From positions 4,222,758 to 4,286,757 of the forward strand of contig CM060468.1 of the NCBI GenBank assembly GCA_030544235.1: a DNA stretch of 64,000 nt. The letters are read 5' to 3'. How positions within the stretch are numbered: position 1 is the first letter of the stretch; the number at the start of each line of letters is the position of its first letter. Source of the DNA: Lepturacanthus savala. Its lineage: Eukaryota > Chordata > Actinopteri > Scombriformes > Trichiuridae. A program made the position numbers and the translations under genes. Shown here piece by piece: positions 1 to 14,720 of this stretch. The notes under the pieces were generated by a model, which was not told where the DNA came from, ran no database searches, and was given only the letters and a program-made list of their open reading frames with translations.

Positions 1-397
1 AAAAGGAACATGTATATTGTTACGTGTTAATAAAAAGACCTTGATCAAAAAGAAAAAAAACAAACCTCTCAAGTGTGTCAACTAGCCGCTGCTTTGCAGC
101 GAAGTCGCTCGTTATCGTTTGGCTGTTCCTGCATGAATCTCACATTTTTTAATAAAAGTCCTGAGTGGTTTATTCGCTGCATATCCTGCCTGAGCGTCCT
201 TGAGTGTATGGTTGGTTGGTTTCTGCAGCGCCGATGATGGTTCGGGGGGCGTTGAAACCCAATAGGGGCTCCATATTAGCGGGCACTGAGTGAAACAGTC
301 AGCAGCAGTGTTTCAGGGAAGCAGCGGAGCTTTAACACCTACTGTAACGCCCTGCCCTGCTTCCTGCTCTGGATTACATCTAGGCTTACAGTATATA

Positions 398-521
<124 letters not shown>

Positions 522-984
522 TTACACGCGCACACACACTCCCCCCTATGTCTCTTTCTCCTTTCCCACCCAGTCACATTCACAGAGGGGTTATTGCACC
601 TACTCATGCTCATATATGCAGACACACACACACACACACACTCACACACACACCGACCGACATCCAAGCTCTATCCTATCCCACTTAATACGTACTTGTT
701 GTAATCTGTTTGTAAGTGTTATGTTAGTGGACAAACAGCAACACTGAAATCTGAGCACTGAGCAATGCTGATACAGAACACACCATTCAGAACTGCTATG
801 ATAGGCTTTCATAGATGCACATGCACACACACACATACACACACGCATGTGCACATGCACACACACATTGTTACATATTAGGGAACTGGTAATGGAAAGC
901 CCCCCTCCTATGAGTGCTGGCCTCATTTTAGTAATTACCGTGTGGAAGGTGTAATGGAAGCCTAGCCCCTTGAGCAACACACGT

Positions 985-1100
<116 letters not shown>

Positions 1101-4100
1101 AAACATCTATCCATGTACAATCACATTTCAGTACATGTCTTTCCCCTTTGTTTGCCCTCACGTTTACATGAACAGTGCAGGTTGGTTAAATTCCTCTCCA
1201 GCCACTCTGTCTTTACACACACACACATGCACACACGCTTCCACACACATGCCATCTGTGAAACGGCCAGTCCTATCTGTTATCAGCGTGTCTTGGCCTG
1301 TCATACCTGCCCGTCGTCTGCAGCCTGTGTCCCAGAATGCTGACCGATAAGCCGGTGTGTGTGTGTGTGTGTGTGTCCAAGCATCAGTGTGTACTTTTTT
1401 GGCTCTCACACTCATCTGGTTTAAAGGGGTTCCCACGTTCTGACCGGTTAATCTCAGTTCCCCACTAGTCCCAAAACAGCCAACCAGACACACTCCATCG
1501 GGACAAGTGAAGTGCTGGTGTCGCACAGCAGAACAATCTTTAAGAAATGAAGTCTCCAACAAACACATATCCTATACACATATATTATAGCACAAAGAGA
1601 CATTGTAAGATGCATGCTGCATGTACAAATACTCACAGCGGTGTCAGGAAACCATGATATATCAATTCAGTGCTGTGTTTGATGGAATAAGTGAGCATGA
1701 AATAAGACCCGGCAATTCGAACGGTAAGTACTTAGAGTGCATGATGAAGACTGATTCTGGGCTTTGTGCTTTTTGGTGTTTGTTCTGTTTCACTGAAACA
1801 CAGCGAGGAGTCAGTTTTAAGGTCATACCAAAAAAAAGTCATTCGTGCATTTCTGTCTCAGAACTGGATGAAATGTGAAGATTAGGCAGTTAGATTGATG
1901 AAGGATTATAAACGTGATGGTTTTGGTGTTTGCATGAGACGAGGCAGCAACAGCAGTGTTGTTCTTTGGATTATATTTGACTGTTGTGCAAATGTGTGAT
2001 ATTTGAATGAATGTTGAAAACATTAGAAATGCAAATGGGGGATGGTCATCTCTACAGCAGGGAGGAGCTCCTGAACATTGCTTTGGTTATTGTATTGCTT
2101 TAGTACAGAACAGCATTGAGGCCACACTGACAAATTAATAAACAACTTTTGCTTGTTTTACAGCTGGTGGCCACAATATTCTGTCATTTCCAGACCCCTA
2201 AAACAGAGACTGGCTTCCTGCAGCGATGGATAATCCTCCTGGCGCCACTCTATGGCAAGTCGTTATAAGATATAAAGACTAAATTTGACTATCAACAACA
2301 TCCTTCTAACTAGATGTAATCACATTTCGAATAGTTGCATCTTTCATTCAAAACATCTGTAACATAATTGTGACGAGCTGAAATGACAAACAGAGACATC
2401 AGTAATTCAGTTTGGACTATAGGTGCAACAAATTACAGATACCTGCAATGACATTACTGAAATGTCATTTAAATTCTCAAGCATCAAAAATGGCAGTTGC
2501 AGATATCTGTAATTCACTTCATGCACGACGTTTCTCTATGTGTTTCTCTATTTCTCTATTCTCTATAATGTAAATAAAGATATATGAAACTACATTCTGA
2601 CTAGGCAGAAATAAAGTTACCTGATATTTCCCATTCCAGATGTCTCTAATCAAAATTCAGTTCAAGATATCTATAATTAATATTATATATCAACACATAT
2701 CCAGACTGACTTTTAAATGTTAAATGTTCTTCCTGTTTATACTGGCACCCCCATGCCCAATGGTTACTTGACATGCATTTTTAGGATATGATATGGAAGG
2801 AGAACAATCCAGAGCAGTGCTAAAACTCTTGTGTTGATCGGGGAATGCTTTCAATTTAATAGCTGCGTTTTGGGGCAAAACCAAAGTATTGTGGATGTAG
2901 CCTTAGTTCTCTTTAGTCCTAATATTGGTACGTAACCTAACCAGTCCTTTCAGTCTCAATAATCCATAAAACTGTTTCACAGTTCTGGCAAAAGATCCTG
3001 CTCTGGAGAGGGCAATGAACCGCAGCTGAAATCAATAACTACATTTAGCCTGTTTCAATCATAGGAAATTGCCCCGGGAGCCATTTTAGGAACATTTAAA
3101 AGAAGCAGCATCAAATTTGAAGCCCTGTTTCAATCAAAAGTTGTAGGTACTTGAAACCAGAGGAACTAAAAAGTCTTTGTTGTGCAGCCCTGTTTGCATT
3201 TCCACTACATCTGAGGCACAAGGTCGATTGTACAAATTAGACCATGCATTAAAAAATGACGCCATCGCTTGAAACTCAGTATTCACATGAGGAAATAAAT
3301 GACGCAGATTTGTCCTGGCGTTCTGTGCCGCTGCATGAGTTGAAATGTCATGCAACTTTTTTAGGGGTTAATCTATTTCCTTGGAACTTTATTTAGAATG
3401 TGGCACCTCCAGTGGAAAACGCAGGAAGAGGAACTGAGGCTTTTAGTCCCTGAGGAAAGTCCTAGTAGCTAATAGCTCCAAAATGCCCCTGCTCTTGGGG
3501 GATCGTTTTCCGATGGCCCGGGAACTATTTGGTGGGGTTTTCAGTGCCGCACGTCAAACCTTTTAGCTTCCCCGACTTGTGTACAGCTTCCACAGTGTAC
3601 AGTTTGACTTCTTGACAAGAAAATTAAAGACTTTCGCTGTGAATAAACGGGAACATAAGCAAAGGGGAGAGTGAGGGGAACACTGATTGAGATCCGTGCG
3701 TAAGCATCTTTCCATGCACACCACAGTTTTTAAATCTGTTGTCAGTCAGTCAAGGTTTTTTTTTTCTCAGCTGCCCTGGAGACGTAAACAGAAATTCACA
3801 AGAGGGACTTTTTGTTTCTGAGTTTAGTTTCGTGGACCAATTAACTCATTGTCTACTATTTCATGGATCCCATTATCCCATAAAGCAACATAAAGCAGGT
3901 AATGGTCACCAGTCAAGCACCATCTACAAAAAAGCAGCTTTTTGAACATATAACATCAATCTCTACACTGTATTCCTTATGTAATGAGTATAATATGCAG
4001 CCTAGGATGTGTTTTCAATACTGGAGTTGATCTTATACCTGTGCAAACCAAGTAACTCCCACTCTCTCTCAAAACCAAATTGTAATACATACAGGGACAC

Positions 4101-5034
4101 ACACACACTCATACACACACACACACAATGCAAACAGGCTGGAAGACATAGTGGTGCTTGGAGGTGGGTGGCACTCCTCAGCGACTCTCAGTAATAAAAG
4201 TCGGGCACTATTTGAAAAGGCCCTATTGTGGCTTCATTCTGTTTTTCCACGAGGGTAGCATTCCTCCCAAATTGGACAAAAGAATTTTAATGGGGCGGCT
4301 AATGGACTGTGATTAGATAGGAGGCAAGGGAGAGAGAGAGAAGGAGAGAGAAAGAGAGAGAGAGAGGTGGGCCTTGTTGGGAGTGGGCAGGATGGGGGTC
4401 TAAACGCCACGACGGGGGAAGGGGGGGGACTTGAGTTTCATCCATCCAGAGAGAGGGGGCGATGGGCCAGGAGATTACCCCATTTACCTGCAACCTTTGA
4501 GGGGGGAACTGGAGAGGAGGACAGAGGGGAGGGGGGTTATTGTGGAGGTTAGGTTGCATGGGGGGGACACAGGGGACTCCACTCTAAATGTATATCTATA
4601 CATATAGCGACGGGATGGATAGGAGCCCACCTGCTTTTAGCTGTAAGTGGATGCAGTGTGGTTGAAGTGGCTTAATGCAGGGCTCGCTCATGGTTGTGCA
4701 AAGAGTGACTTCAGGATTGCACACAGGCAAGGATGCTAAGAATAGGATCGGTGTGTTAAACCTTTATTCTAAAATATGAGTGTGCTGTATGTTGGAATGG
4801 CGAGCCAGAGAACCGGGAACAGGAGCTGACTCATCAAGTTGATTTAAAGGTTGACTTTTATGGCAAACCTTCGGTCTCCACCATCACAAACTAGCACTGC
4901 TTTACAGTTTGTTCTTGATTTTACATAGAATCTTCACCAGCTTTGTGTTTTTACAATTAAGATCATCTACAAAAGATAAACCTTTAATACCACTAGTCAA
5001 AGGTTTGGACGAACAAGACTCAAGTGATGAATCT

Positions 5035-5405
5035 GATGATTTTAGACATCTTTGTTATACACTTGACTTACTAAATACCAAATGAAGCCACAATCATTGC
5101 TATTTATAAGTCAAGTGTATAACATATAGGTCTAAATCATCTGTTATACACTTGAATTCCTAAATACCAATGATTGTGGCTTGATTTGGACTTTCATGAT
5201 TAAATTATTTGCTCTAATGACTCTAGCAGATGATTTTAGATATCTATGTTATACAAATACCAAATTAAGCCCCAATCATTGGTATTTAGTAAATCAAGTG
5301 TAAAACATAGGTGTCTAAAATCATCTGTTATACACTTGATTTACTAAATACCAATGATTGAGGCTTCATTTGGACTTTCACGATTAAATTATTAGCTGAG
5401 AATCA
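5035..5405. repeat. tandem pair of palindromic (foldback, MITE-like) units
   Basis: A unit beginning gatgattttaga at 5035 is followed after a short spacer by its imperfect reverse complement ending at about 5142. The whole arrangement is repeated from 5229, with its reverse arm at 5281-5326. Each palindrome is followed by a direct copy of the gttatacacttga...aaatacca segment (5143 and 5327) and by the shared phrase ttggactttca...gattaaatta (about 5190 and 5373). The result is two direct units of about 190 bp, each containing a stem of about 45 bp. This looks like a duplicated non-autonomous foldback element; I cannot assign a superfamily. Confidence 0.75.
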
Positions 5406-7294
<1,889 letters not shown>

Positions 7295-7651
7295 GTGGGC
7301 AACACGGTGGCGCTAGCGCTATTGCCTCACAGCAAGAAGGTCGCAGGTTCAAGACCTCCTTGGTCCTGGGTCTGGGACCTTTCTGTGTGGAGTTTGCATG
7401 TTCTCCCCGTGTCTGCGTGGGTTTTCACCGGGTACTCCGGCTTCCTCCCACAGTCCAAAAACATGCTGAGGTTAATTGGAGACTCTAAATTGCCCGTAGG
7501 TGTGAGTGTGTGAGTGAATGGTGTGTGTGCCCCACGATTGGCTGGCGACCATCTGGGGTGTATCCCTGCTTCTCGCCGTAACACGCTGGGATTGGCTCCA
7601 GCAGACCATGTGACCCTAATGAGGAATAAGCAGGTATAGAAAATGACTGAC
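7295..7651 (+). mobile_element. teleost SINE-like dispersed repeat with tRNA-like head
   Basis: The segment begins gggcaacacggtggcg and runs through gcctcacagcaagaaggtcg, gtggagtttgcatgttctcc, cttcctcccacagtccaaaa and taattggagactctaaattg to gtatagaaaatgactgaca. These phrases in this order mark one of the most frequent short interspersed repeats of teleost genomes. A region near 7330-7350 (caggttcaagacc) resembles a tRNA B box, and the A-box area (gtggcgctagcg) is degenerate. The copy carries substitutions, for example in the second half, so it looks old. Family and orientation come from memory of the consensus and were not searched. Confidence 0.8.
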
Positions 7652-8880
7652 ATCATCAAAAAAACCCCCAAAAAAGCAGAATGGAGGCGACTGTAAAGGC
7701 CAGAGCAGCACTGAGTTCTATAACAAAGGCGGTGAGGATGGGAATAACCTCACATTTCTGTGTAAACTTTGGTTATTGAACTTTTTTCAAAAAGAAAATC
7801 TGCACTTCAGTCACACCAACAGCAAACTTAAAACTTCAAAAATCTTAAAAGTTAAAAAAAGACCATTTAAGGAGAAGGTTTTTTCTCATGTTTTTGAGAA
7901 TATACTGATGTTCCCTAAATGCTAATATGCACGCTGGTTGAATAAGGATTCAAAATCTACCACATGGTCTATGAAATTTGTGACTAAACTTTGAATTAAT
8001 TCATGTAGAAAAGAACTTTTTCAACACTGACTGGTACCATGAGACTGGAACAGTTATGGAAAAAAACAATTATCGCATAGTGAAAACTGGACGTAATGAC
8101 ACGATTGGTGACATGACGCCATCTTTTTTGGTTCAGTCTAAAAAAAATCAGACCATGGAAAAGGTCGGATTTTGAGTCTTTTTTGTGAGACCTCTGTGTA
8201 AAAAAGACTTGTGTTTCATCTGAATGAGAATCAAAGTATTGGAGATTTGTGTGTGCATGTCTGTAAGCCTCCATGTTTGGTTTCCTCCTGCTTCTTCTTC
8301 TTTTTTCTCTTTGTATTTCCTGCACGTCCAGATGACTGCGTTAACTTTAGGTTCAGCAGGCTGCGTCTGTCGACCACAGTTTGATATTTGGTGTCAGGCT
8401 GAGGCTGTTTGTTATCTGCACATATTGTCTTGTGCCATGAGCGTGCTGCTGTGTGTTTTAGACAGTTGGTGTGACTCCTCGTGTGTGTGTGTGTTTGAAT
8501 ATGTACATTTAATGCAAATATGTGGGCAGCTGTGTCCATTGCCCCGGATGACGGTTTATCAATGAATAGGTTTTATTCTAAATGTTTCAGTCTCTGCATG
8601 TGTTCAGCATGGAGTGTAATTCAGTCGCTCAGTGCAGTGAGTATGTACAAATGCATGTGTGTGTTTTTCTGTTCTTATGGGAACCTTTTTTTGTATTTCA
8701 GACATTTTTAAGAAAAGATAAAACACATACAATTTTTTTTTTACCTGACTTTCTCTTCCTTTCATGGGATTTATTTCTGGTCAGGTTGGGATTCAGGATT
8801 TAGGCTGAGTTTAGGGTGAAAAGTCGTGTCAGTACAGCTAATAGAAAGAGGTCTTCACAGGTATAGTAAAGCAAAGTGGG

Positions 8881-8883
<3 letters not shown>

Positions 8884-8930
<47 letters not shown>
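8884..8930. repeat. (GT)n microsatellite, about 23 copies
   Basis: Pure GT run of about 47 bp. Confidence 0.97.
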
Positions 8931-8933
<3 letters not shown>

Positions 8934-10370
8934 CCTCAGTGCTCTCGACAGCTCGACAGCTCTCTCCTCCTCTGTGCAACTCAATAAGCTCTTGCTGCTG
9001 TCACAGTGCAGCGGTGGGACGCCATAGCAACCGGCCCACCTTTAGGTGATTACCATGCTCAGCCCTACCTCGCTCACCTCCTCCATCAACACCCATGGCG
9101 CAAATACAGCCCACCCCCATGAGGAGGAGGAGGAGAAGGAGGAGGAGGAAGAGTGAGAGACACAAGGAGAGGAAAAGAACAGCTGGTCTGAACAAAACAT
9201 TTCACCTTAACATCTCTTTATCCCTGTTTCTGGATTTCCATGATGTGACTTTAGCAGATATTTTGTAGGATTTAGTGAATCTTCTTCTTTCTCTGGAAAA
9301 TAGATGGATTAAATACTTCTTTTTCTGAAAAAAGAATCCCCTCATAGCACAATTGCCTAAATCATATCCACATTTTTTTGGAAAACAAAAAAACCCCCAC
9401 AATTTTTAGAAATTACATTGGTCATTTTTTATTTATCAGTATTTTTTATTGATATTTTAACAGCACATCCAACCAGATGTGTGAACAAATATGCAAAACA
9501 GACCCATCATCAATTGTCTAACAAATACAATTGAAATGCGAACTACATATGTCGTTATAATAATAATAGAAATTAAAAAGAAATATAGCTTTTTCTCCCT
9601 CTGCCATTTTGCTTGTATCAAAACTGCCTAAAGGTCAAATGAATGACTGAGGCAGATTTGGATTCTAATACGTGTTGTGTTTTAGGAAAGTAAAGTTATG
9701 CAAATATCTTAATTTTGCCGAAAAATGATTTAAGCAACAAAGCTATGAGGCTAACGATATGCTAATTAAAAAATGGCATTAATGTCAATAAATACAGTCT
9801 AATAATACAATTATGAAAATTAGAACATTGAGGGTATTGAAAGCTGCACTGAGGCACTTTTTGAGAGAAAAGAAGAACACATGAATGTTTTAGATAGTAG
9901 CTCAGACATAGCTGTTTTAATATAATAAAGATATTATTGACCATAAAAGTAGAAAACTGTCTTTGGCCCATCTGACAGAATATAATCACATAACAACACT
10001 GACGGTATGAAGTTAAAAAACAAAATAAATAGATAACAGATGCTGTCCTTCCAGCATAAATATTCTCTTGAGTAACGTCTGTTGACTAACTTTCAATAAG
10101 AAAAACAGAGATTATCAGCAGGCTTATCCTTTAAGCTCTGTATGTAATATTTATCAAAAGGCTTCACAGGCTTATCCGACCAAAAAAAGGCAAAGAAAAA
10201 CTCTTGTGAAGAAGACACAGCACAAGATGGGGAAAAACCCTGCGAAACATGTAAAAGTGTTGGTTGTAGAGGATGCGTTTTAAATCGGATACAAATTAAT
10301 AAAAGTATAAAAGTCACCAGCTTTTCACTATACAAATAATCTGTAACTTTCCACTATATGTGCCACACAA

Positions 10371-10390
10371 GCAGCAGCAGCAGCAGCAGG
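10371..10390. repeat. short (CAG)n trinucleotide repeat
   Basis: About six CAG units, not within any credible coding frame. Confidence 0.9.
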
Positions 10391-10739
10391 TTGGCAGCAA
10401 AGGCGTGTGTGAAAGGCTGTCCTTCCGCTAACTTAGCCGTGACAATATCTGGAAAATTACCCAGTTAGCAATGTGTGATTCTACTTGGCTTATGCTGGGT
10501 TTTGGTGCTTTGAAATACTCAACATGGTGTCAAGTGAAGAAAAGTCTTCACAAACCGTTCAAAGATGATCTACATGCATATTATACATATAAATCAGTGG
10601 TTTATTAATTATAAAATATTTCAAATATCAGTTTTAACAGAGGCAGCCAGATGTAAAGGCATATTTATCTCGTTTTTTATGATTTGCTTACGCTAAGTGC
10701 TACACAGCTGCTAAAAACACTCACAGCTGCCACTTATAA

Positions 10740-10815
10740 CACTAAGTAAATGATTAAAAAAAGACACTCAACCATCACATCCAATTTTAGAAATGAAACC
10801 ATCAGTTTTTTCAAG
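10740..10815 (+). repeat. left flanking copy of a direct repeat bracketing the minisatellite
   Basis: Contains taaatgatta, agacactcaaccatcaca and catcagttttttcaa in this order. The same phrases recur at about 11920-11985 on the other side of the 31-bp array. The match is imperfect, with small indels. Confidence 0.7.
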
Positions 10816-10860
10816 AGTCCACTTAAGCAGCTTACTTTACACAAAGTAAGCTTACTTTGC

Positions 10861-11890
10861 ACATGTTATGGCTCCTAAAGGGCACTTTAGCACAGGTTTT
10901 GGCTCCGAAGAGGGCACTTTAACACATGTTGTAGCTCCTAGAGGGCACTTTAGCACATGTTGTAGCTCCTAGAGGGCACTTTAGCATGAATTTGTGCTCC
11001 TATGGAGGTATTTTAACACAAGTTTTGGCTCCTTGAGGGAACTTTAGCACGTTTTGTCTCCCAAGAGGGCACTTAAGCATGCATATTGGCTCCTAAGAGG
11101 GTAATTTAACACACATTTTGGCTCCTAGAGGGCACTTTAACACATGTTGTAGCTCCTAGAGGGCACTTTAGCATGCATTTTGGCTCCAAAGCGGGTACTT
11201 TAACATGCTTTTTGACTCCTAGAAGGCACTTTAGCATGCATTTGTGCTCCTATGGAGATATTTTAACACAAGTTTTGGCTCCTTGAGGGCACTTTAGCAT
11301 GCATTTTGGCTCCTAAGAGGGTAATTTAACACACTTTTTGGTTCCTCGAGGGCATTTTAGCACAGGTTTTGGCTCCCAAAAGAGCACTTAAGCATGCATT
11401 TTGGCTCCTAAGAGGGTAATTTAACACACTTTTTGGTTCCTAGAGGGCACTTTAGCACAGGTTTTGGCTCCGAAGAGGGCACTTTAACACATGTTGTGTC
11501 TCCGAGAGGGCACTTTAGCACATGTTGTAGCTCCTAGAGGGCACTTTAGCATGCATTTTGGCTCCAAAGTGGGTACTTTAACACACTTTTTGACTCCTAG
11601 AGGGCACTTTAGCATGCATTTGTGCTCCTATGAAGTTATTTTAACACAAGTTTTGGCTACTTGAGGGCACTTTAGCACATGTTTTGTCTCCCAAGAGGGC
11701 ACTTAAGCATGCATTTTGGCTCCAAAGCGGGTACTTTAACATGCTTTTTGGTTCCTCGAGGGCATTTTAGCACATGTTTTGGCTCCCAAAAGGGCACTTA
11801 AGCATGCATTTTGGCTCCTAAGAGGGTAATTTAACACACATTTTGGTTTCTAGAGGGCATTTTAGCACATGTTTTGGCTCCCAAGAGGAA
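10861..11890 (+). repeat. 31-bp minisatellite with higher-order structure, about 33 copies
   Basis: The unit is about 31 bp and reads roughly gggcactttagcacatg followed by ttttggctcctaga. Two adjacent copies at 10923 and 10954 are 31 bp apart and almost identical. Copies fall into recurring subtypes: cacatgttgtagctcc, gcatgcattttggctcc, gtaatttaacacac and tgtgctcctatg. Blocks of subtypes recur in the same order: the series starting cacaggttttggctccgaag at about 10891 recurs at about 11456, roughly 565 bp later. That indicates later amplification of multi-unit blocks. There are no unique spacers, so it is not a CRISPR array, and I see no coding frame through it. Confidence 0.93.
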
Positions 11891-11914
11891 ACCTTAACAC
11901 AGGCTTATAGCATA

Positions 11915-11990
11915 GTTTAAGTAAATGATAAGACACTCAACCATCACAACAAAACATTTTTTAAATTAACTCATCAGTTGTTTCAATTAT
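11915..11990 (+). repeat. right flanking copy of the direct repeat bracketing the minisatellite
   Basis: Contains taaatgataagacactcaa, ccatcacaac and catcagttgtttcaat, matching the left copy at 10740-10815. The pair suggests either duplicated target sequence or one parental segment inside which the minisatellite expanded. Confidence 0.7.
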
Positions 11991-13009
11991 AAAATATTAT
12001 TCATAATGTTGCCGCATATATTAAATGTCTTTAATTTGTCTATGTCACAAATACGCATATTCATAAATTCATCATTAGCAGCACAGTATGTGGAGCCGTT
12101 TAGCATCGATATATCATCACAATGTTAATTCACTGGCCTCTTGCCAGCTCTCCATGTTACTTGTTGTGAGTCTGGGTTCTAGTGGGCTGTAAAATTTAAT
12201 TGTTTTATGGTTGAAAACAGGAAGCTGCTCTTCCACCACAAATGGAGATGAAGGGTCTTGGTTAACAACAATCGTTGTGACTGAAAGGCAGCTGGTGGAA
12301 TATGGTCTTCATTTCGTGAACCGCCGCTTTAACGTCAGCAACGGCACGCTGGCATGAGGCAAACTTGGGTGACCGTGATCCGATTTGTTTATGGTAATTT
12401 CATAAAGGCACCGCGGTTCTCTTCGGAAAAAGAAAAGTTCCAGTTTGTCTCATGGGTAACAGCTGAAGGACCAAATGCTCGTTGTGCACTTAAAAAACTC
12501 CCACTACCTTCTGTGCCTGCTCTCGTGTCTCAACTAAGTTGGGAAATGACATCAAGTTGGACCACAAACGCTGTCACTGACTCACACTGCTGAGTTTGAT
12601 GGTTCAGCCAAGTGTGAGTTTGTGTCTTACTGTGATGCTTGTGTATCTGCTCACAGTTAAAACAACATCTCAGAGAGAGAGAGAGAGAGAGAAGGTCTCT
12701 ACATGACTTTTATTAATGCAATGTGACTGGAGTCTAACTGCAGAAATAATGTGTATGTTCGCACATGCTGTTACTAACATGCCAAGGCTTAGGGTAGTGT
12801 TCCTTATGGAGCCACATACAGTACATACAGTACATAGCTGTGCTGTCACCGCTGCACATTCTCGTCTCAGTAAGTACAACCATTCTGACGAGCTCTGAAC
12901 TTCCTGCCAACTCACCTCGCACAGACTTTTTGAAGGGCAGGAGCGAAAAGGAAAAAAAGCGGCCTCACTACCGAAGAGGGCTACATGTTCTATATGTTAT
13001 ACAGATAGC

Positions 13010-13250
13010 CACTTTAATACATGTTTTTGCTTTCAAGAGGGCACTTTAACATGCTTTTTAGCTCCCAAGTGGGCACTTTAGCACACATTTTAGCTCCGAG
13101 AGCGCAAATAAGAACATCTTTTGGCACCTAGAGGGCACTTTAGCATGTGTTTTGGCTCCCAGGAGGGCTCTTTAACACACATTTGGCTCTTAGAAAGCAC
13201 TTTAGCACATATTTTGGATTCCCAGGGGGCACTATAGCATGCGTTTTTCA
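13010..13250 (+). repeat. second, degenerate block of the 31-bp minisatellite
   Basis: Seven or eight diverged copies of the same unit (agagggcactttaacatg, gggcactttagcacacat, ttttggctcccaggaggg) lie about 1.1 kb after the main array. They are more diverged from each other than the units of the main array, which suggests an older or unhomogenised remnant of the same repeat. Confidence 0.85.
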
Positions 13251-13257
13251 ACAATTA

Positions 13258-13276
13258 GGCCACAAGGGGGCGACAC
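13258..13276 (+). promoter_or_regulatory. candidate CTCF-binding motif
   Basis: The sequence ccacaagggggcgaca is a close match to the CTCF core (CCA, two variable bases, AGGGGGCG). It lies immediately after the second minisatellite block. A motif match alone does not show occupancy. Confidence 0.45.
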
Positions 13277-14661
13277 CCTGTGCACGCCACTGCCTCGAGA
13301 CACCTTAAAATGATCACCCCATGTGTGCTTATTCCCTTTTTTGTGGCTTCTAAATGTCTGTTGCATGTAATCTTGTGTCTATGCAGCATTTCTAAAGCTG
13401 CCCAGATTTGTAGCTGATTTGCAGCTTGTGTTGATGCTTTAAGCGTTGAGCAACTGTGCCGCCACAGATGTCTCAAAGCATCTAAAACGGCAGCAGCTTA
13501 ATCTGGCAGCCAGATGAGACTTTGCTGGATCGTTACCCAGCCCCCTAACAACCTGAAATGATGCTTCTGCAACAAAACAGTGGGATAAGTGGGTTTTCAT
13601 GGGGTTACAAAGAGTAATTTGTGACTTTGATGCGACTTTGCTACCTTTACACCTCATAAAACAAGACCCGGCTACTTGTAAATCACATAGCTCAGTCACA
13701 GCCTAAGAAACGAAGCGTGCCATAAAACGTGTGCATTTCTGTGGCCTCCGTGCGCTCCCTGTTCATTTTCATCAGGAGAAAAGCATGTAACCTCGATGTG
13801 TCTTGATCAGGGAAGTTATATTCCAGCGTGGTATTAGAGGAACTCACAGTGTGAGCGCGCACCACCTGCAGTCAAGTCTCAAAACCAGTGACATTTCCTA
13901 GAACAACAACTCAGGATCTGCAAATAAAAGACGGTAAACAACAAGGCAGACACAACAACGGGCCGCTTTGAAAACCCCCGGGTAATTCTGAGGTGACACA
14001 AAAGATCTCTTGCCGCTCGGCTGCTTTTTCCAGCAGCGTAGAGCTGGCTCGGGCCTGCTGGGCCCGACCGCTGGACCTGCCGTGATGCTTATCGACTGAC
14101 ACGCTGCCGTCAGGGGGTAAAAAGCTGGGTGGCAGGGCCACGAATAGGTCAGATAACAGCCAGGGCTGCGGGGACGGATGCGGCGTGGTGGACAGTTTCT
14201 AGACGGTCTCAGTCTTTTTCATCGATGTTCACTCTTGGAGGAATAGGCTTATATGGTGTTACAGAAAACAGTGACAGAAAACTTCCATGACAGTTGGTAA
14301 TACTGTTCAGATTGGAATTAGCATGATAACAGAGTCAGATTACGCTGTTTTGAAATCACAGAAATGCTGTCAGGCCGTCCTGCATCAGCCATCCCTCCAT
14401 CTTTTGAAAAAGATCTTAACATGAAACCCAAACCATGGAGGAAATCAGAAGGCAGAACTAGTGAGAGGAACCACCACCACAACAATATAGTGGAACAGTC
14501 ATCCTCCATTCAAAGTACCATAAATTACCAAACAACAGCCGAGGCGCTAATTTGTTTGCTCAAATCTGAATTCTGATTTTTGTCAACTCAAGTGTAAGTT
14601 ATAGTAACATGATTTTACATTGTAATATCTTTTGGATGTTGTGTTGTACAAACTGTAAATC

Positions 14662-14720
14662 CTATTGGAGCAAATCTGTGATTTGTGATTTAGGGCTATA
14701 CAAATAAAATTGACTTGACT
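14662..14720 (+). mobile_element. fragment resembling the 3' tail of a fish LINE/SINE
   Basis: The phrase ggctatacaaataaaattga followed by cttgact resembles the widespread fish retroelement tail of the form gggctatataaataaaattga. Only the tail is recognisable and no reverse-transcriptase frame adjoins it. Confidence 0.5.

Larger units (their letters stand above)
7652..10740. other. intergenic DNA, no gene seen
   Basis: Nothing gene-like is visible. It contains the GT array at 8884-8930, a GAG/AGG purine tract at about 9120-9160, an AT-rich stretch from 9400 to 10340 and a short (CAG)n at 10371-10390. Open frames here are short and lack family signatures. Confidence 0.55.

Noticed and set aside
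10861..11890. Possible CRISPR-like array of 31-bp repeats
   Set aside because: The units are head to tail without unique spacers, no cas genes exist, and the DNA is eukaryotic. It is a minisatellite.
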